From GWE2-40-63 sp050251815 (GTDB lineage Bacteria; Bacteroidota; Bacteroidia; Bacteroidales; SZUA-534): 64,000 bases of DNA. Positions 43,847 through 52,921 of the stretch are shown here, piece by piece. The position numbers and the translations under genes are program-made. Location of the stretch: positions 4,311-68,310 of the forward strand of contig JBFWMB010000014.1 of NCBI GenBank assembly GCA_050251815.1, in the 5' to 3' direction. The notes beneath the pieces are model-generated. The model was not told the origin of the DNA. It searched no databases and was given only the letters and a program-made list of their open reading frames with translations. The first letter of the stretch is position 1. The number at the start of each line of letters is the position of its first letter.

Positions 43847-43920
43847 AGCTCCCTAGGAGCGACATTTTTGTAGAAAAACATTAGTTGGTATAACCCCCAG
43901 CTCCGTAGGAGCGACATTTA
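43847..43920. repeat. Two copies of a GCTCCnTAGGAGC intergenic repeat
   Basis: AGCTCCCTAGGAGCGACATTT (43847-43867) and AGCTCCGTAGGAGCGACATTT (43899-43919) differ by one base and lie 52 bp apart. Each forms a 5-bp stem with a 3-base loop and is followed by the same GACATTT. Repeats with this core occur in intergenic DNA of several Bacteroidota by my recollection. The 401-bp gap 43701-44101 holds only the terminator, these repeats and the ettA promoter. Confidence 0.75.
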
Positions 43921-44069
43921 TTGTTATTCGCCTGGTTATCCGGTATACATTCGCATTTAATTCCTGAATTCGTGGCCTAATTGCTCCGCATGCACGCGGT
44001 TTATGGGCTACCACCCCATACCCCGAAAATTATTGCCTCGTGCCCTGATGGCCGTACCGAACAATTTCC

Positions 44070-44077
44070 TAATTTTG
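44070..44077 (+). promoter_or_regulatory. Candidate -7 promoter box for ettA
   Basis: TAATTTTG matches TAnnTTTG and lies 24 bp before the ATG at 44102. Confidence 0.45.
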
Positions 44078-44101
44078 AGCCATCATTAATTCAAAAATTG
44101 T

Positions 44102-45781
44102 ATGTCGGACGATAAAAAGATTATTTTTTCAATGGTGGGGGTTGGCAAAACCTTTCCACCCCATAAGCGGGTTTTGAACAACATTTACCTTTCGTTTTTT
44201 TACGGGGCAAAAATCGGGATAATCGGTCTCAATGGCTCGGGTAAATCAACCCTCCTTAAAATTATTGCCGGAACCGAAAAAAGTTACGAGGGCCAGGTGG
44301 TTTTCTCTCCGGGTTATTCCGTTGGGATGCTCGAACAGGAACCGGCACTCGATAATTCCAAAACCGTACGCGAAATTGTGGAGGAAGGAACTGCCGAAGT
44401 GGTGGCTTTGCTTAAAGAGTACGAAGAACTCAATATGAAGTTTGCCGAACCCATGAGCGACGATGAAATGAACCAGCTCATCGAGCGCCAGGGCGTGTTA
44501 ACCGAATTACTCGACCAACACAACGCCTGGGAGCTCGACAACAAACTCGAACGGGCCATGGATGCACTGCGTTGTCCACCTTCCGATACCAGGGTGGAAC
44601 ACCTTTCGGGAGGCGAACGCCGCCGGGTAGCTCTGTGCCGTTTGTTACTTCAGGAACCCGACATTCTTCTGCTCGATGAGCCTACCAACCACCTCGATGC
44701 CGAGTCGGTACAATGGCTTGAGCAGCATCTGCAGCAATACAAAGGAACGGTGATTGCCATTACCCACGATCGCTACTTTCTCGATAATGTAGCCGGATGG
44801 ATTCTGGAACTCGACCGGGGCGAGGGCATCCCCTGGAAAGGGAATTACACCTCGTGGCTCGAACAAAAGAGTGCCCGCTTGGCCCAGGAAGAAAAAACCG
44901 AAAGCAAACGACGTAAAACCCTCGAACGCGAACTTGAATGGGTGCGGATGGTCCCAAAAGCCCGTCATGCCAAACAAAAAGCCCGTCTGGGTGCTTACGA
45001 CAAACTGCTGAACGAAGATTCGAAAGAAAAAGAACAAAAACTCGAGATATTCATCCCCAATGGTCCGCGCCTGGGCACTAAAGTTATCGAAGCCCACTCG
45101 GTAAGTAAAGCTTTTGGCGAGAAACTGCTGTTCGAAAACCTTGAATTTGTATTGCCACCAAACGGTATTGTCGGTGTAATTGGTCCCAATGGCGCCGGAA
45201 AAACCACCTTGTTCCGCATGATTATGGGACACGAGCAGGCCGATTCCGGAACCTTCTCCGTGGGCGAAACAGCAAAGCTGGGTTATGTCGATCAAAGCCA
45301 TGCCGACATCGATCCGGAGAAATCGGTGTACCAGATAGTATCCGAAGGCATGGAAGAGATTAAGGTAGGTGGACGGTTTATCAATGCCCGCGCTTATTTA
45401 TCGCGTTTTAATTTTGCCGGAGCCGACCAGGAAAAGAAAGCCGGCGTACTATCGGGCGGGGAGCGAAATCGCTTGCACCTGGCCATGACATTGAAGTCGG
45501 AAGCCAACGTGCTGCTCCTTGACGAACCCAGTAACGACATCGATGTAAACACCCTGCGTGCGCTCGAAGAAGGTTTGGAAGGTTTTGCCGGTTGTGCCGT
45601 GGTTATCTCGCACGACCGCTGGTTCCTCGACCGCATAGCCACCCATATTCTGGCTTTCGAAGGCAATTCACAGGTATATTTCTTTGAGGGGTCCTACTCC
45701 GAATACGAAATAAACCGCAAAAAACGTCTGGGCGACGAAGGCCCCAAACGCATCCGCTATAAAAAGCTTACCAAAGATTAA
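44102..45781 (+). CDS. ettA: ABC-F translation factor EttA
   Basis: A 559-residue ABC-F protein with two ATPase domains and no membrane helices. Walker A motifs are GLNGSGKST and GPNGAGKTT. Signatures are LSGGERRRVALCRLL and LSGGERNRLHLAM, and Walker B motifs are ILLLDEPTNHLD and VLLLDEPSNDID. The interdomain linker (about 245-315) is long, charged and helical. Length and sequence match EttA, which binds the ribosomal E site and gates the first elongation steps by ATP/ADP level. It stands alone, with a promoter box upstream and a strong terminator downstream. Confidence 0.94.
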   Translation: MSDDKKIIFSMVGVGKTFPPHKRVLNNIYLSFFYGAKIGIIGLNGSGKSTLLKIIAGTEKSYEGQVVFSPGYSVGMLEQEPALDNSKTVREIVEEGTAEVVALLKEYEELNMKFAEPMSDDEMNQLIERQGVLTELLDQHNAWELDNKLERAMDALRCPPSDTRVEHLSGGERRRVALCRLLLQEPDILLLDEPTNHLDAESVQWLEQHLQQYKGTVIAITHDRYFLDNVAGWILELDRGEGIPWKGNYTSWLEQKSARLAQEEKTESKRRKTLERELEWVRMVPKARHAKQKARLGAYDKLLNEDSKEKEQKLEIFIPNGPRLGTKVIEAHSVSKAFGEKLLFENLEFVLPPNGIVGVIGPNGAGKTTLFRMIMGHEQADSGTFSVGETAKLGYVDQSHADIDPEKSVYQIVSEGMEEIKVGGRFINARAYLSRFNFAGADQEKKAGVLSGGERNRLHLAMTLKSEANVLLLDEPSNDIDVNTLRALEEGLEGFAGCAVVISHDRWFLDRIATHILAFEGNSQVYFFEGSYSEYEINRKKRLGDEGPKRIRYKKLTKD

Positions 45782-45805
45782 GATTCAAAAATGAATAGCT
45801 TACAG

Positions 45806-45840
45806 AGGCTGTCCAAAGAGTAAAAGGACAGCCTTTTTTC
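45806..45840. terminator. Terminator between convergent ettA and membrane-protein genes
   Basis: A 9-bp perfect stem AGGCTGTCC/GGACAGCCT (45806-45814 with 45826-45834) followed by a six-T run on the plus strand. It also abuts the stop of the convergent minus-strand gene, so it could serve both. Confidence 0.88.
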
Positions 45841-47256
45841 TTAAGGCGTGTCCGCAGGTGCCGATGCATCAACCCTAATTACCTCAGCGTTTAGTTGCAA
45901 GCCGGCTTTAAGGTACCGGTTCATAGGATTATTGGGATTGCCCGATAGTTCAGCACTTTTAAGCCAGCCCGAATCGGGAAGGGGTGTTACAAGCAGCGGA
46001 CTTTGCTGGTGTTTGTGACTTATCAGGTAGTTTATGCGTTTGGTGTATTCACGGGAGTATTTTGTGAGCTTAATTTGCTGTTCTATCAGGTGGTAACCGT
46101 TCATTCCCGTTATCGAAACAAAACAAAGCAGAAATAGTCCTTTCTTGAAAGCTTTAGTAAAGATACCGCTACGGAACAAAACATAAAAAACCAGGGTGAA
46201 ATACACCAGCGTATAAAGGCTTATGGGCAAAAGCGCCCGATAGGCAGCAACATCCTGTGTTTTATAGGTAATGGAAAGCTGATGCAGGTAAACCAACAGC
46301 ACAAATACCAGGGTCAAATAAATTATTCGGATAAGGGTGCTGCTTTTCTTTTCAGGAACCGGTCGGCGTACCAGGTAATACTGAAGGGCAATCCCGAATA
46401 GCATAGCATAAGCCAGTACGGAAGGTACTCTTTTTAAAAAGATAATCCCCGTCATCTTTGCATTTAAAACCAAAACTTCAGGCACGCTTATTTTGTGAAA
46501 AAACTGACTGTGCAATTCATTCCCTTTGCTATGGTATTGAATTGTATATGCCATACCTACGGCTAAAAAAGCGATTAGGTATGCAGGCCATAGCTGTTTT
46601 AAATAGGGCCTGCGATCGATAGGGAATAAAAGATAAAGAATCAGCAACACTAAAAACAAAAGTACCATGAGTGCCAACGGCCCACTGGAACCGCCCACAT
46701 AGGCAAAGCTTACCACCAGCAATATATAGTTAAATAACGACAAATGCTTGCTCAACAATAGGGTAAAACCCAGTATGGCCATGGCAAGACTCAGCGAATA
46801 AGTGCTGGTGGAGCATAGCCAGAACCAACTTTCGTTAATGCTAAATGAACTGTAAAACAGGGCGGCAATCAAAAACAAACTCATCAGGAATTTACTGGTA
46901 AAACGCCGGGTGCGCAGACGCAGAATGTGTTTTTTAGATAAGCGGTGAACCAATTGATACGTTACCAAAAGCCAAACAACAAAATTGAAAAGAAAAAACA
47001 GGGAAGCCACCCGGTTTAGAGGGAAAATTTTAAGGAAACTTTGAATCAGGAATACAGAGAAATAGCCAAAACTCCCGTTTGGGTATTCGTGTTGGGTGGC
47101 TTCAAGTAATGAAAAATGGTTTGCATTATCCAGAAAATGAAAATCGTCGGCAGCCAGGTTGCCAAACGAAGCTACCAATAAAAAAAGGTACAAAAACAGC
47201 AACGAACCCAGGGTAAAAAGCAAATGAATGTACGTTTTTTTTCCGGAACCACGCAT
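45841..47256 (-). CDS. Polytopic membrane protein, DUF6056-like
   Basis: A 471-residue protein with 11 or 12 hydrophobic helices. The N-terminus carries FGNLAADDFHFLDNANHFSLLEATQHEYPNGSFGYFSVFLIQ, an acidic-pair loop after the first helix. This resembles GT-C-type glycosyltransferases and the DUF6056 membrane family. A short soluble tail follows (RYLKAGLQLNAEVIRVDASAPADTP). If it is a GT-C enzyme it would move sugars from a polyprenyl carrier in the envelope, but this is inference. It is monocistronic, convergent with ettA and divergent from the PAP2 gene. Confidence 0.65.
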   Translation of the reverse strand: MRGSGKKTYIHLLFTLGSLLFLYLFLLVASFGNLAADDFHFLDNANHFSLLEATQHEYPNGSFGYFSVFLIQSFLKIFPLNRVASLFFLFNFVVWLLVTYQLVHRLSKKHILRLRTRRFTSKFLMSLFLIAALFYSSFSINESWFWLCSTSTYSLSLAMAILGFTLLLSKHLSLFNYILLVVSFAYVGGSSGPLALMVLLFLVLLILYLLFPIDRRPYLKQLWPAYLIAFLAVGMAYTIQYHSKGNELHSQFFHKISVPEVLVLNAKMTGIIFLKRVPSVLAYAMLFGIALQYYLVRRPVPEKKSSTLIRIIYLTLVFVLLVYLHQLSITYKTQDVAAYRALLPISLYTLVYFTLVFYVLFRSGIFTKAFKKGLFLLCFVSITGMNGYHLIEQQIKLTKYSREYTKRINYLISHKHQQSPLLVTPLPDSGWLKSAELSGNPNNPMNRYLKAGLQLNAEVIRVDASAPADTP

Positions 47257-47417
47257 AAATCAAAGTTTTTTTGGCTTAAGCATTACGGCTATAAGTTACA
47301 ACAATATTTATAAATCGGCCCAATATTTGGCCGCTTTTAGCGAACAAAAAAGGTAATTAATCCAATTAATTGGCGGCACCAATTTCGCTGATATTTCGCT
47401 TTCTAAAATTATCGCTG

Positions 47418-47425
47418 TATTTTTG
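47418..47425 (+). promoter_or_regulatory. Candidate -7 promoter box for the PAP2 gene
   Basis: TATTTTTG matches TAnnTTTG and lies 32 bp before the ATG at 47458. Confidence 0.4.
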
Positions 47426-47457
47426 TTCGCATTTTATAAAATTTTGAACCGCTTACG

Positions 47458-48771
47458 ATGAGTACACAATTTAAACGCGACCTGCTTGTTTTTTTTCTGC
47501 TGTTTGGTCTCCTGACCCTGCCTTTTTGGTTTTTCGATATCGATATTGCCTGGCAAAAACCTTATTATACCACCGCTAAAGGTTGGTTTATGGGGGATTG
47601 GCCTTTCTGGCACTTTATTTACAAGTACGGAATCTTTGTGGGTTACCTTTTGGCCTTTGCAGCCCTTGTAGTGGTAAGTCTTTCGTATTGGAAAAAGGCT
47701 CTGGTAGTCTGGCGTAAGGCCGCGTTGTTTATGTTGCTGATAGTAATTGTGGGGCCGGGCATTCTAGTAAACGGAACATTTAAAGATCATTGGGGCCGTC
47801 CACGTCCGCGCGAGATAGTTCAATTCGACGGGGTAGAGCAATACCATAAGGTATGGGTTAAAGGCGACACCGGGGGAAAGTCGTTCCCCTGCGGACATGC
47901 ATCCATGGGATTTTTTATGTCAATTCCCTTTTTATTTCTTCGGAAAAGATACCGCAGCTGGGCCTGGACTTTTTTTATTTTTGGAACCCTCTATGGTTTG
48001 CTCATTGGTTATGCCCGGATGATTGCCGGCGGACACTTTGCCAGCGATGTATTGTGGGCCGCCGGAATGGTTTGGCTGCCGGCCATTCTTTTTTATCACC
48101 TGTTAAAGATAAACGAACCGCTTAAAGTCGAAGATTTTGATACGACCAAACAAAAACGAAAAGGAAAAATAGTTTCGCTGGCTTTGGGCCTGTTTTTGCC
48201 CATATTAACCGTAGGACTTTTACTGGCAACACCCTATATTTCGAAAAAACAGTTCTCAAGGACTCGAACCGAATTGCAAAATCTGGCACCCGTCTTACTT
48301 AAAACCTCCTTCGACGAAGGAACGGTTACCCTTTCGTTCGATACCCTGTTTGCCGTGAATTATGCCGTAAATGGTTTTGGTTTTCCGAACAGTAAAATTG
48401 GGTTAAACTGGGAGGCAGGAGACACCAGTCACTTTTGGCTGGCAAAAACCGGTTGGTTTACCGAAGTACGCAATCAAATAAACCTGGTGATGCCTCAAAA
48501 TACAGCCTGGCAAAACCAACTCTTTTTAAAGGAGGGTAAAATTTATATGGACATTCCGGCCGATACGCTGTCTGCCAACCTTTCAATAAACCTAAAAAAA
48601 GGAGAAGTTTACCTTCGTGTTACTTCCGGGGCCAAACTGCATCTGGAACACAAGGTACCCGAGTGGGAGAACCATACCCAAAAGCAGCAAGCCTTTGAGG
48701 AGGAATACCCCATGAGAATAACTATTGAAATTGGTGAAGGTAAACTGGTGACGGAAGAGCTAAACCAATAA
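47458..48771 (+). CDS. PAP2-family membrane phosphatase with C-terminal domain
   Basis: A 437-residue protein. The N-terminal half has about six membrane helices and the three PAP2 motifs: KDHWGRPRP, PCGHASMG (the usual PSGH with Cys for Ser) and RMIAGGHFASDVLW. Family members remove phosphate from lipid carriers such as undecaprenyl pyrophosphate or lipid A. After a last helix (VSLALGLFLPILTVGLLLATPY) there is a soluble, probably periplasmic, beta-rich domain of about 190 residues unlike typical PAP2 proteins. It stands alone between a divergent gene and hisS. Confidence 0.88.
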   Translation: MSTQFKRDLLVFFLLFGLLTLPFWFFDIDIAWQKPYYTTAKGWFMGDWPFWHFIYKYGIFVGYLLAFAALVVVSLSYWKKALVVWRKAALFMLLIVIVGPGILVNGTFKDHWGRPRPREIVQFDGVEQYHKVWVKGDTGGKSFPCGHASMGFFMSIPFLFLRKRYRSWAWTFFIFGTLYGLLIGYARMIAGGHFASDVLWAAGMVWLPAILFYHLLKINEPLKVEDFDTTKQKRKGKIVSLALGLFLPILTVGLLLATPYISKKQFSRTRTELQNLAPVLLKTSFDEGTVTLSFDTLFAVNYAVNGFGFPNSKIGLNWEAGDTSHFWLAKTGWFTEVRNQINLVMPQNTAWQNQLFLKEGKIYMDIPADTLSANLSINLKKGEVYLRVTSGAKLHLEHKVPEWENHTQKQQAFEEEYPMRITIEIGEGKLVTEELNQ

Positions 48772-48887
48772 TAACCTAATAAACACAGCAGCTTTCGGTA
48801 AAGTGAATAAAAAGCAGTAGATTCCAGGTGGGCTTAATTCCGATTTGCAATCCCTTGGCTGCGTTTTCTATTCACAAATCTTTACCT

Positions 48888-48895
48888 TATTTTTG
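48888..48895 (+). promoter_or_regulatory. Candidate -7 promoter box for hisS
   Basis: TATTTTTG matches TAnnTTTG and lies 25 bp before the ATG at 48921. Confidence 0.45.
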
Positions 48896-48920
48896 CCACG
48901 CATAAATCAAATAGAAAAAT

Positions 48921-50297
48921 ATGGCTCAAAAACCATCAATACCTAAAGGAACCCGCGACTTTGGACCAGCTGAAATGGTAAAGCGCAACTATATTTTCGA
49001 CACCATTAAAAGTGTATTTAAGCTGTATGGCTACCAACCCATTGAGACTCCGGCCATGGAGAACCTTTCTACCTTGTTGGGAAAATATGGTGAAGAGGGC
49101 GATAAACTCTTATTCAAGATACTGAACTCTGGCGATTTTTTGTCGAAGGCCGATGATACCCTCTTACACGATAAAGATTCAGCAAAAATAACTTCTCAGA
49201 TTTCGGAAAAAGGCCTGCGTTACGATTTAACCGTGCCCTTTGCCCGTTTTGTGGTGCAACACCGCAACGAGTTGCAGTTTCCGTTTAAGCGATACCAAAT
49301 TCAACCGGTTTGGCGTGCCGATCGCCCGCAAAAAGGCCGTTACCGTGAGTTTTATCAGTGCGATGTCGATGTAATCGGGAGCAATTCGTTGCTGAACGAG
49401 GTAGAACTGATTCAGATTGTGAACGAAGTTTTTAGCCGCCTGAAGATTAATGTGCTGGTAAAAATCAACAACCGTAAGATTCTTTCCGGAATAGCTGAAG
49501 TAATTGGTCAACCCGATAAAATTATCGATATCACCGTAGCCATTGATAAGATTGATAAAATTGGAATTGAAAATGTGAATGCCGAACTGGCTGAAAAAGG
49601 TTTACCCCAACAAGCCATCGAAGGTTTGCAACCCATCCTGAATTTAAAAGGTTCCAATACCGAAAAGCTGGAGCAGATTAAAAAGGTGCTGGCCACTTCT
49701 GAAATCGGACGGAAAGGAATTGAAGAAATGGAAACCATCTTTAACTGGCTAGAGCCACTGGGTGTTGAAACCGGGGTTGAACTTGATCTGACCCTGGCCC
49801 GCGGATTAAATTACTACACCGGGGCTATTTTTGAGGTTAAAGCCCTCGACGTGGAGATGGGTTCCATTACCGGTGGTGGGCGTTACGACGATTTGACCGG
49901 TATCTTTGGTTTGCCCGATGTGTCGGGCGTGGGAATTTCGTTTGGTGCCGATCGTATTTACGACGTAATGGAGCAACTCGATAGCTATCCCAAAGAAGCC
50001 GACACCACAACCCAGGTGTTTTTTGTAAACTTTGGTGAAGCAGAACAAGCCTGGTGTTTACCCTTAATTCAGCAGTTACGTAACGCAGGAATCAGTGCTG
50101 AGATCTACCCCGAAGCAGCAAAAATGAAGAAACAAATGACCTATGCCAACAGCCGTAACATTCCTTTTGTGGCCATGGTGGGCGAAGAAGAAATGAACGC
50201 CGGGCGCATCACCTTAAAAGACATGGAAAAAGGAAGCCAGGAAACCCTGAGCCGGGATGAATTGGTGAAACGGATGAAGGAAATCTGTTTTTCCTGA
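48921..50297 (+). CDS. hisS: Histidyl-tRNA synthetase
   Basis: A 458-residue class II aminoacyl-tRNA synthetase. It opens PSIPKGTRDFGPAEM and has motif 2 (RYQIQPVWRADRPQKGRYREFYQCDVDVIG). The two histidine-specific signatures follow, LDLTLARGLNYYTGAIFEV (HisA type) and GSITGGGRYDDLTGIFG, and motif 3 VSGVGISFGADRIYD. The C-terminal anticodon-binding domain begins about residue 365. The length is normal. It charges tRNA-His. It has its own promoter box and terminator, so its position before hutH does not mean joint transcription. Confidence 0.96.
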   Translation: MAQKPSIPKGTRDFGPAEMVKRNYIFDTIKSVFKLYGYQPIETPAMENLSTLLGKYGEEGDKLLFKILNSGDFLSKADDTLLHDKDSAKITSQISEKGLRYDLTVPFARFVVQHRNELQFPFKRYQIQPVWRADRPQKGRYREFYQCDVDVIGSNSLLNEVELIQIVNEVFSRLKINVLVKINNRKILSGIAEVIGQPDKIIDITVAIDKIDKIGIENVNAELAEKGLPQQAIEGLQPILNLKGSNTEKLEQIKKVLATSEIGRKGIEEMETIFNWLEPLGVETGVELDLTLARGLNYYTGAIFEVKALDVEMGSITGGGRYDDLTGIFGLPDVSGVGISFGADRIYDVMEQLDSYPKEADTTTQVFFVNFGEAEQAWCLPLIQQLRNAGISAEIYPEAAKMKKQMTYANSRNIPFVAMVGEEEMNAGRITLKDMEKGSQETLSRDELVKRMKEICFS

Positions 50298-50325
50298 TAA
50301 AATAGGGCAAACTGCTTTAAATCAT

Positions 50326-50365
50326 AAGGGATTTTCTTTTAAAGTGAATCCCTTTTGTTTCTTTT
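50326..50365 (+). terminator. Rho-independent terminator after hisS
   Basis: An 8-bp perfect stem AAGGGATT/AATCCCTT (50326-50333 with 50347-50354) followed by TTGTTTCTTTT. Confidence 0.82.
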
Positions 50366-50395
50366 GCATCATGTTTAATTTATAGAAACTTAGCT

Positions 50396-51898
50396 ATGAC
50401 TAAAGTGCATTATATCACTCCCGATTATTTAACCTTTGAGCGCATCGAAGAAATTATTGAAGGAGCTTTTCAACTGGAACTTTCAGAAAAAGCGACTCAG
50501 GCCATTGTGCATTGTCGTGAATTCCTGGATAAAAAAGTAGCTACGCATCCTGAACCCATTTATGGTATTAATACCGGGTTTGGATCGCTGTGTAACAAAA
50601 GTATTTCGAACAATGAGTTAGGCCAGTTGCAAAAAAATCTGGTCATGTCCCATGCCTGCGGAACAGGCGATTTGGTTCGCCCCGAAATAGTTAAGCTAAT
50701 GCTTTTATTAAAGGCTCATGCCTTGTCGATGGGTAAAAGCGGGGTTCAATTGCAGACGGTACAGCGCATTATTGATATGTACAACCACGAGGTGCTTCCC
50801 GTAGTTTTTGAACTGGGTTCTTTAGGCGCCTCTGGCGATTTAGCCCCATTGGCTAACCTGTTTTTACCCTTAATCGGGATGGGCGAAGTTTATTATCGGG
50901 GAGAACGCTTGCCTGCGGACCGGGTATTGGAACAATTGGGATGGGAGCCTATCGAATTGCAATCGAAAGAAGGTTTGGCCTTGCTCAACGGTACGCAGTT
51001 TATGAGTGCCCATGCCGTTTATTCCCTGTTAAAAGCCTTCCGGTTGATAAAGTTTGCCGATATCATTGGGGCCACCTCGCTCGAAGCTTTCGACGGACGT
51101 CTGGAACCCTTTAACGATTTGCTGCACCAGATTCGTCCGCACAGCGGGCAGATTGAAACGGCAAAAAATATACGTAATTTGTTGGCCGGAAGTCAGATTA
51201 TGGCACAGCCCAAGAAACACGTACAGGATCCTTATTCCTTCCGTTGCATTCCTCAGGTGCACGGGGCAACCAAAGATTCCGTAAAATATATTGCGCAGGT
51301 AGTAGAAACCGAAATTAATTCGGTTACCGATAATCCCACAGTTTTTCCCGATGAGGATCTGGTGCTTTCTGGAGGAAACTTTCACGGTCAGCCTTTGGCA
51401 CTTAATCTCGATTACCTGGCTATTGCCATGGCTGAATTGGGAAATATATCGGAACGCCGTACGGCTCAATTGATATTGGGGTTACGTGGTTTGCCCGAGT
51501 TTTTGGTGGCCAACCCCGGCTTAAATTCAGGTTTTATGATTCCCCAATATGCAGCGGCAGGCATTGTGAGCCAAAACAAACAATTATGTACACCCGCCAG
51601 TGTCGATTCCATTGTCTCGAGCAACGGCCAGGAAGATCACGTAAGTATGGGAGCTAATGCAGCAACCAAAGCCTTGCGAGTGGTTGAAAATGTAGAGCGT
51701 ATTTTGGCTATTGAACTGATGAATGCTGCTCAGGCGCTAGATTTACGTAAACCCTTACGGCCATCGCCCTATATCGACGATTTTGTAAGTCAGTTCCGCT
51801 TATCGGTTGAATTTATAAATAACGATAAGGTGATGTATCAGGAAATGGAACTGGCAGTTGGTTTTTTGCAAAAAGGAAAATTCGGACATTTTGAATAA
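50396..51898 (+). CDS. hutH: Histidine ammonia-lyase
   Basis: A 500-residue enzyme that deaminates L-histidine to urocanate. The MIO cofactor forms from Ala145-Ser146-Gly147 in GSLGASGDLAPLANL. Other conserved parts are YGINTGFGSLCN, TDNPTVFPDEDLVLSGGNFHGQPLAL and the C-terminal SSNGQEDHVSMGANAA. The length is standard for HutH and the histidine-type context HVSMGA is kept. Other hut genes are not adjacent, so if histidine is degraded the rest lies elsewhere. A terminator precedes and another follows. Confidence 0.93.
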   Translation: MTKVHYITPDYLTFERIEEIIEGAFQLELSEKATQAIVHCREFLDKKVATHPEPIYGINTGFGSLCNKSISNNELGQLQKNLVMSHACGTGDLVRPEIVKLMLLLKAHALSMGKSGVQLQTVQRIIDMYNHEVLPVVFELGSLGASGDLAPLANLFLPLIGMGEVYYRGERLPADRVLEQLGWEPIELQSKEGLALLNGTQFMSAHAVYSLLKAFRLIKFADIIGATSLEAFDGRLEPFNDLLHQIRPHSGQIETAKNIRNLLAGSQIMAQPKKHVQDPYSFRCIPQVHGATKDSVKYIAQVVETEINSVTDNPTVFPDEDLVLSGGNFHGQPLALNLDYLAIAMAELGNISERRTAQLILGLRGLPEFLVANPGLNSGFMIPQYAAAGIVSQNKQLCTPASVDSIVSSNGQEDHVSMGANAATKALRVVENVERILAIELMNAAQALDLRKPLRPSPYIDDFVSQFRLSVEFINNDKVMYQEMELAVGFLQKGKFGHFE

Positions 51899-51918
51899 GA
51901 AATAACTCTATTATAGAA

Positions 51919-51945
51919 AAGCCACTTACTTAGGTGGCTTTTTTT
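51919..51945 (+). terminator. Rho-independent terminator after hutH
   Basis: A 7-bp perfect stem AAGCCAC/GTGGCTT (51919-51925 with 51934-51940), an 8-base loop and a run of T to 51945. Confidence 0.88.
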
Positions 51946-51987
51946 ATTTCTAAAAACCTTACCTTGGGTGAAATTGTTTAAGGGAAT

Positions 51988-52908
51988 ATGAAAGAACAAA
52001 CCACCGTATTGATTGCCGGAGCAACCGGTTTTGTGGGCAAGGCCCTGGTTACTCATTTGCTTGAGTTAGGGTATAAAATTAATGTATTGACCCGAAATCC
52101 GGATAAAGCCCGTTTACTTTTTCCCGAATCGGTGGGTGTAATAAAATGGCCCGATGGAAACAGTAAACTACTTCTGTCAAATTGTAAACGTTGCGATGCC
52201 ATAATCAATTTGTCGGGAGCAAATATTGGCACACACCGCTGGACTCTAAAGTATAAAAAGGAAATTTTAAGAAGCAGGACAGAATCAATAATTCAACTGG
52301 AAGAAATTGCAAAAAATTTACCTGATATGCCCGGAGTGTGGATACAAGCCACAGCAGTGGGTTTCTATGGTGCAGATACCAATGGTTTTGTTAATGAGCA
52401 AGGTCCCAAAGGCAACGGCTTTTTAGCTGATGTTGTTGAACAAACCGAACAGCAATTACAAGGGGTTAAGCTCGATGGAATACGCAAGGTAGTTTTGCGT
52501 TTGGGTATTGTAATTTCGCCAGAAGGTGGATTTCTGGCCCAGATGAAGCAGGCTTTTAATCTGGGATTAGGCGTTTATCCAGGCGATGGGCTGCAATACA
52601 TTTCGTGGATCCACCTCGACGATTTGGTAGGAATAATTAGCGAAAGTATAAAAAACCGGAATTATTTGGAGGTTGTTAATGCAGTTTCACCCAATCCCAT
52701 TTCCTTTAAAGATTTTTCACGATGGCTAATTAAAAGAACCCGGGCACTTGTGGTTTTTCCGATACCAGCATTTGTTTTCAGAATATTTTTGGGTGCTGAA
52801 AAAACAAGCGAAATGCTGTTGGCCAACCAACGCGTAGTGCCCGAAAAACTAAAACAATTGAATTTTACTTTCCGTTTCAACTCTTTTAGTGAAATGGAAA
52901 TGCTATAA
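51988..52908 (+). CDS. TIGR01777-type NAD(P)-dependent epimerase
   Basis: A 306-residue extended short-chain dehydrogenase. The cofactor loop is IAGATGFVGKALVTHL. Family features are INLSGANIGTHRWTLKYKKEILRSR, WIQATAVGFYGADT, FLADVVEQTEQQL and the C-terminal VVPEKLKQLNFTFRF (DUF1731). These proteins (E. coli YfcH, human SDR39U1) are of unknown substrate. The gene is convergent with a haem-c lipoprotein gene, separated by 13 bp. Confidence 0.92.
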   Translation: MKEQTTVLIAGATGFVGKALVTHLLELGYKINVLTRNPDKARLLFPESVGVIKWPDGNSKLLLSNCKRCDAIINLSGANIGTHRWTLKYKKEILRSRTESIIQLEEIAKNLPDMPGVWIQATAVGFYGADTNGFVNEQGPKGNGFLADVVEQTEQQLQGVKLDGIRKVVLRLGIVISPEGGFLAQMKQAFNLGLGVYPGDGLQYISWIHLDDLVGIISESIKNRNYLEVVNAVSPNPISFKDFSRWLIKRTRALVVFPIPAFVFRIFLGAEKTSEMLLANQRVVPEKLKQLNFTFRFNSFSEMEML

Positions 52909-52921
52909 CAGGCAAATCCAA

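Noticed and set aside
44645..45301. 218-residue reading frame antisense to ettA
   Set aside because: It is the mirror of a conserved coding sequence; composition (Phe- and Gly-rich) and lack of motifs mark it as a shadow.
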